Positions 7,301-9,265 of a DNA stretch of 9,265 bases are shown piece after piece (within the stretch, counting starts at the first letter, position 1; each line of letters begins with the position of its first letter). The stretch lies in NCBI GenBank assembly GCA_937960795.1, contig CALGPA010000129.1, forward strand, positions 1 through 9,265. Reading direction: 5' to 3'. Origin of the DNA: an uncultured bacterium. GTDB taxonomy: Bacteria; Cloacimonadota; Cloacimonadia; Cloacimonadales; Cloacimonadaceae. The notes below the pieces were generated by a model that was given only the letters and a program-made list of their open reading frames with translations, had not been told where the DNA came from and made no database searches. The position numbers and the translations under genes are program-made.

Positions 7301-7848
7301 CCTCCTTGGAGATGTTCCAGATCATTCTCTATCCTAAAGATGATGATGACGGCGACATCGTGTTGCATTTCCACACTGTGGACAACCCCGCCAGCACCGG
7401 AAACTACTGCACCATCGGCTTGGAAGATCATCGTAATCTCACCGGCTTGACCTACACCTATGCAAATATCTATCCCCCCACAGCGGCACCGCTGCAGGCC
7501 GGACGCTCCATCCGCTTCACCACAACAGCACCGGATAACTATGTGTCCACCGATGATGCCGTAGCAAGCATCCCGGTGACAAATCTGCAAAACTATCCGA
7601 ATCCCTTCAATCCAAGCACGACCATCGCCTTCAATAGCGCGATCGCTACATCGGCTAGCTTGAGGATTTACAACACCAAGGGACAGCTCGTGCGTGACTT
7701 GCACAATGGACCGGTCCAAGCCGGATCCAATAGCATCGTCTGGGACGGTACTGATGATTCCGGTAAGTTGGTGGCAACAGGGCTATATCTCTATCGCCTC
7801 AAGATCCAAAACCAAAGCCATACTCGCAAAATGCTTATGATGAAATAA
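4327..7848 (+). CDS. Gingipain-like C25 family exported protein with type IX-type C-terminal tail (1173 aa)
   Basis: A large secreted protein related to the cysteine peptidases of family C25. Residues 1-19 form a Sec signal peptide. About 20-175 is a beta-rich region in the position of the C25 propeptide, and about 178-535 is the C25 core. The core contains RPKMLIISH, DYLLLMGD (239-246) and DYFPEMLVGR (280-289), all typical of the family. The nucleophile region is SFVCNTGDF (Cys423), like CVNGDF of gingipain R. The matching GHG motif reads GWGD, with Trp390 where His is expected exactly 33 residues before the Cys; His397 is nearby. Two CARDB/Ig-like stretches follow (about 615-825), then a domain around 840-1065 with LPFTFRFYGQDY and SNGWISF, and an acidic DDDDGD loop (1005-1010). 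The tail (about 1088-1173) begins NYPNPFNPSTTI and ends in a Lys-rich segment, as in type IX sorting/FlgD-like domains. Proteolytic activity is uncertain because of the His replacement. Confidence 0.85.
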   Translation: MRNIILIISLMCISLLSAATLERFQDTGIGVNARFENLRSSPFERSEISIDEGEDQFPDTPMISRTLALPFETAELSINQMTWRVFNKDGEYLNTRAEVNESALDLSLPFTFREMQGYTIRINTQIENETEILTLDNLDFNLQGSGSIELPQSLSPAFVDAYKVLADNWETSYLRNLPVHRPKMLIISHANLASFQTDFIKWKRQLGFDVFVINRVDAGSSIGEIRETIRQHYLEHRSDYLLLMGDTVGNFSIPTNFYPSPEYNENDADDQYYTLLEGDDYFPEMLVGRFSFNDIMELIIMLEKTVRYEREPFMTDTSWMKRGLAIAGNYAEGNLRPTTPVWMSRWFRDRLLDFGYAQVDTVFFPPSYPGTSAITQSINQGVQIISYRGWGDANGWHYPSFHIPDLANIYNGQRMPIVYSFVCNTGDFANSVNPSFGEAWMRMGTTASLGGAVAFVGPSDLHTKTRLNNAISSGTYRSILDYNVRGFGTSVLMGKMELYQNFPNDQGAGEYVPFYFHVYNLLSDPSMNMWILEPGVINENIVVGGLSFAQSDSHIRINAPHLNDAIVSGTKDGENFTYTRVVDGEAILNIDPNQEGDLLLTVSKENWVPLVRTLTVDGDPGIGVSENTGADAQINANESLDIAITVKNYSDAALSGVTGDIEAYENLTITNDSPDSFDLAPGETHTLYFNIAANHNIHPGDVLNLNFVTQNPAGTHMFQIAGGGAMLQVYDHSGDLPLGQTSTVTFTATNSGTAPLSTAHVMVSTLTEAATATASPINLGEILPGEVFDFDVSISLMPDVWDGREIGLRFVFGDDTGYEWMSFYSVTAGFPSTNDPTGPCEYGYFAYDDTDVDYAMAPSYEWFELDPEFDGPGNLWLEMDDGVLELDLPFTFRFYGQDYDSMTISSNGWISFIHTDESYFNNHFIPAALGPQALIAGYWDDLKGKKIGTTPGGDDIFADMRILYYYDENNHRYIVQYNEAYNQYTIQAGDDASLEMFQIILYPKDDDDGDIVLHFHTVDNPASTGNYCTIGLEDHRNLTGLTYTYANIYPPTAAPLQAGRSIRFTTTAPDNYVSTDDAVASIPVTNLQNYPNPFNPSTTIAFNSAIATSASLRIYNTKGQLVRDLHNGPVQAGSNSIVWDGTDDSGKLVATGLYLYRLKIQNQSHTRKMLMMK

Positions 7849-7869
7849 TCAATATAGCTACTTAAGCTC

Positions 7870-7905
7870 GAGCCCGCGTCAGAAATGATTGCGGGCTCAT
7901 TCTTT
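7870..7905 (+). terminator. Intrinsic terminator after the C25 gene
   Basis: GAGCCCGC (7870-7877) and GCGGGCTC (7891-7898) form a perfect 8-bp GC-rich stem with a 13-base loop, 21 bases after the stop codon. The following ATTCTTT is a short, imperfect U-tract. Confidence 0.65.
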
Positions 7906-7915
7906 GTGAAAGCTC

Positions 7916-7944
7916 TTGACAATTATCGGCTATATAGGCTTTTG
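7916..7944 (+). promoter_or_regulatory. Candidate promoter of the EEP lipoprotein gene
   Basis: A perfect TTGACA (7916-7921) follows the terminator and lies about 100 bases before the start codon. TATATA (7931-7936) is only 9 bases away, too close for a standard -10. CTTTTG (7939-7944) sits at the expected 17-base spacing and resembles the TTTG end of a Bacteroidota -7 element. Only the -35 box is persuasive. Confidence 0.35.
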
Positions 7945-8022
7945 GGAAAATATCGGATATGGCTGTGCATCTGACTTGGACCCTGTCTTAAGCCACCATT
8001 TCCTATTTGAAAGGAAACAACT

Positions 8023-8940
8023 ATGCAAAAGAGAATATACCTGATCAGCTTCCTGCTCGCGCTCCTGATAGTCCTGAGCTCCTGCGGTGAGAATCAAAAA
8101 ATTACTCCGCCCATCTCGGATGAGAGCGGACTGGCTTTTGGGACTCAAAACACATTGGACATCCTTACCTGGAACCTCAAAACCTTCCCCTTGACCTCAA
8201 ATACAGTCGATCTTCTAAGCGATATCATCCCACAAATGAATGTCGAGATCATCGCTTTCCAAGAGATTATGGACTATGCTCAGTTTCAGGCCCTGGCAGA
8301 GAACATCCCATACTACAATGCATATGTCTACAACGCCACATCATCCTGGCGCTTGGCATATCTATATGACTCCAGAACCGTGACGGTAAACGATGAATAC
8401 ACTATTTACAACGGGATGTCAAATCCCTTTCCAAGACCTCCATACATCCTCGATATCACCTTTGCAAACAAAGACTATGTCATTATAAACAACCATTTAA
8501 AAGCCCTTGGTGACAATATCATCGACGAAGACGACCCCTGGGATGAAGAGGTGCGCAGGCGATATGCTATCGAACTGCTTGAACTACACATCAGCGAAAA
8601 TCACGAAAATGATAATGTGATCCTTCTGGGCGATCTCAACGATCAGATTCAGGAGCCCATAGAGACAAACGTCTTCATGGCATTCCTAGATAAACCCGAT
8701 GAATATATGTTCACTACGATGCCGATCGCACAAAATCCAACCCCCAATACCGTCTCATATCCTTCCTACAATAGCATGATCGATCACATCTTGATCACCA
8801 GTGAGCTCTTTGAGGATTTTGCCGCAGCGGGAAGCGTCTGCCGTGTCATTCGGGTCGAAAACCACGTCGGCGGAATCTCCGCTTACTACAATCTCATCTC
8901 AGATCACCGCCCTGTCGGGATCCGTTTGCAAGCCTATTAA
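8023..8940 (+). CDS. Lipoprotein of the endonuclease/exonuclease/phosphatase (EEP) superfamily (305 aa)
   Basis: A metal-dependent phosphodiesterase-fold enzyme anchored in the envelope. The N-terminus MQKR plus a hydrophobic stretch ends in lipobox LSSC, so Cys21 is the lipidated residue. All the EEP motifs are visible: LTWNLK (Asn51), AFQEI (Glu81, metal ligand), NNHLKA (His158), LLGDLND (Asp204, Asn206), MIDHILI (Asp254, His255) and SDHRPV (Asp294, His295). The fold is therefore complete and the active site intact. The NNHLKA segment and the later EEVRRRYAIELL helix resemble secreted DNase-like members rather than AP endonucleases. The superfamily also contains lipid phosphatases and sphingomyelinases, so the substrate is open. 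AAGGA (8011-8015) is 7 bases before the ATG. It is a single-gene unit between two terminators. Confidence 0.87.
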   Translation: MQKRIYLISFLLALLIVLSSCGENQKITPPISDESGLAFGTQNTLDILTWNLKTFPLTSNTVDLLSDIIPQMNVEIIAFQEIMDYAQFQALAENIPYYNAYVYNATSSWRLAYLYDSRTVTVNDEYTIYNGMSNPFPRPPYILDITFANKDYVIINNHLKALGDNIIDEDDPWDEEVRRRYAIELLELHISENHENDNVILLGDLNDQIQEPIETNVFMAFLDKPDEYMFTTMPIAQNPTPNTVSYPSYNSMIDHILITSELFEDFAAAGSVCRVIRVENHVGGISAYYNLISDHRPVGIRLQAY

Positions 8941-8992
8941 ACAGCTTTCTGCGCTAGATCTGGGGCTCCATGCCGCAGATGAATGCAAAGAA

Positions 8993-9027
8993 ACCTGAGT
9001 ATTTTGGCTCAGGTCGATATTTTTTTT
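8993..9027 (+). terminator. Intrinsic terminator after the EEP lipoprotein gene
   Basis: ACCTGAG (8993-8999) and CTCAGGT (9008-9014) form a perfect 7-bp stem with an 8-base loop. After CGATA there is a run of eight T (9020-9027). It lies 53 bases after the stop codon and separates this unit from the rRNA leader. Confidence 0.75.
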
Positions 9028-9106
9028 GTGATTCTTAGAGGTTTCATTGGCAGATAGATAGATGCTCTGTTAGTCGCATCTGACGATTATGCGGCAAAGA
9101 AATCTA
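9028..9106. other. Non-coding spacer upstream of the rRNA promoter
   Basis: No gene is visible. The stretch holds a GATAGATAGATG microrepeat (about 9053-9064) and a 6-bp hairpin AGATGC/GCATCT (9060-9065 with 9076-9081). Any role as an upstream promoter region is unproven. Confidence 0.4.
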
Positions 9107-9135
9107 TTGACAAAAAAAGCCCCATAAAGAAAGTG
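9107..9135 (+). promoter_or_regulatory. Candidate rRNA operon promoter
   Basis: TTGACA (9107-9112) is followed by an A-tract. CATAAA (9123-9128) is too close for a normal -10, and the 17-base position reads AAAGTG, a poor match. Placement about 135 bases before the 16S gene and likeness to the tRNA promoter (TTGACAAAAA in both) support it as the start of the rrn leader. Confidence 0.45.
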
Positions 9136-9242
9136 GCAAAACCTGCTCGGCATGAGCGGGGAAAAAAGTTCTTTACAAGTTTATAGAGTGCTATAGAGAT
9201 TAAGTGAAAGAGAAGCTCTTGTCAGTTCAAGTCATTTAGTAA
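9136..9242 (+). ncRNA. rRNA operon leader with boxA-like antitermination site
   Basis: The leader contains a hairpin CCTGCTC/GAGCGGG (9142-9148 with 9154-9160, one G-U pair). Next is GTTCTTTACAA (9168-9178), close to the boxA consensus of rrn leaders (E. coli TGCTCTTTAACAA, B. subtilis TGTTCTTTGAAAA) that recruits NusB/NusE. TATAGAG occurs twice (9182-9188 and 9192-9198), followed by a weak AAGAG/CTCTT hairpin before the 16S gene. Confidence 0.55.
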
Positions 9243-9265
9243 ATGATGGAGAGTTTGATCCTGGC
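9243..9265 (+). rRNA. rrs: 16S rRNA gene, 5' end only
   Basis: The last 16 bases are AGAGTTTGATCCTGGC, the universally conserved 5' segment of bacterial 16S rRNA. Aligning to E. coli, where this motif begins at nucleotide 8, puts the mature 5' end at about 9243. The rest of the gene lies beyond the window. Confidence 0.95.

Noticed and set aside
7057..7719. Long antisense reading frame of 220 codons opposite the C25 gene
   Set aside because: It mirrors the strongly coding plus strand, has low-complexity Gly/Val/Ile/Asp composition, no convincing start signal and no recognisable motif. It is a shadow of the sense gene.

Overview
This window looks like chromosomal DNA from a Gram-negative bacterium of the FCB group, most likely a Cloacimonadota-type lineage. 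Three things suggest this: a gingipain-like C25 protein ending in a 'NYPNPFNPST' type IX secretion/FlgD-like tail, two lipoproteins plus an outer-membrane barrel, and short non-coding heptamer arrays. The phylum is an inference; only the first 23 or so bases of a 16S rRNA gene are present, too few to place it.

Layout. Bases 1-357 are non-coding and repeat-rich: two arrays of 7-bp units in opposite orientation (54-81 and 113-161), then an 11-bp direct repeat with an inverted partial copy (175-230). A minus-strand lipoprotein gene of unknown function follows (358-1083); its Shine-Dalgarno sequence sits in the loop of a perfect hairpin. On the plus strand come tRNA-Pro(UGG) at 1270-1347 and tRNA-Val(UAC) at 1369-1444. 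Only 28 bases later an extended-SDR NAD(P)-dependent epimerase/dehydratase gene begins (1473-2432), and it overlaps by 28 bases an outer-membrane beta-barrel gene (2405-4162). A 164-base gap with a candidate promoter leads to a large C25/gingipain-like exported protein (4327-7848) that ends at a clear hairpin. Next is a lipoprotein of the endonuclease/exonuclease/phosphatase (EEP) superfamily (8023-8940), closed by an intrinsic terminator. The last 240 bases are the promoter and leader of an rRNA operon, and the 16S gene starts at about 9243.

How the parts fit. Four of the five proteins carry export signals, so apart from the stable RNA genes and the epimerase this is a cell-envelope and secretion locus. 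The C25 protein and the EEP lipoprotein are separate transcription units and could be surface or secreted hydrolases acting on external protein and nucleic acid or phosphoester substrates. The most notable protein-level point is that the C25 protein keeps the expected Cys but has Trp where the catalytic His of the gingipain GHG motif should be. No CRISPR array, insertion sequence or phage module was seen.
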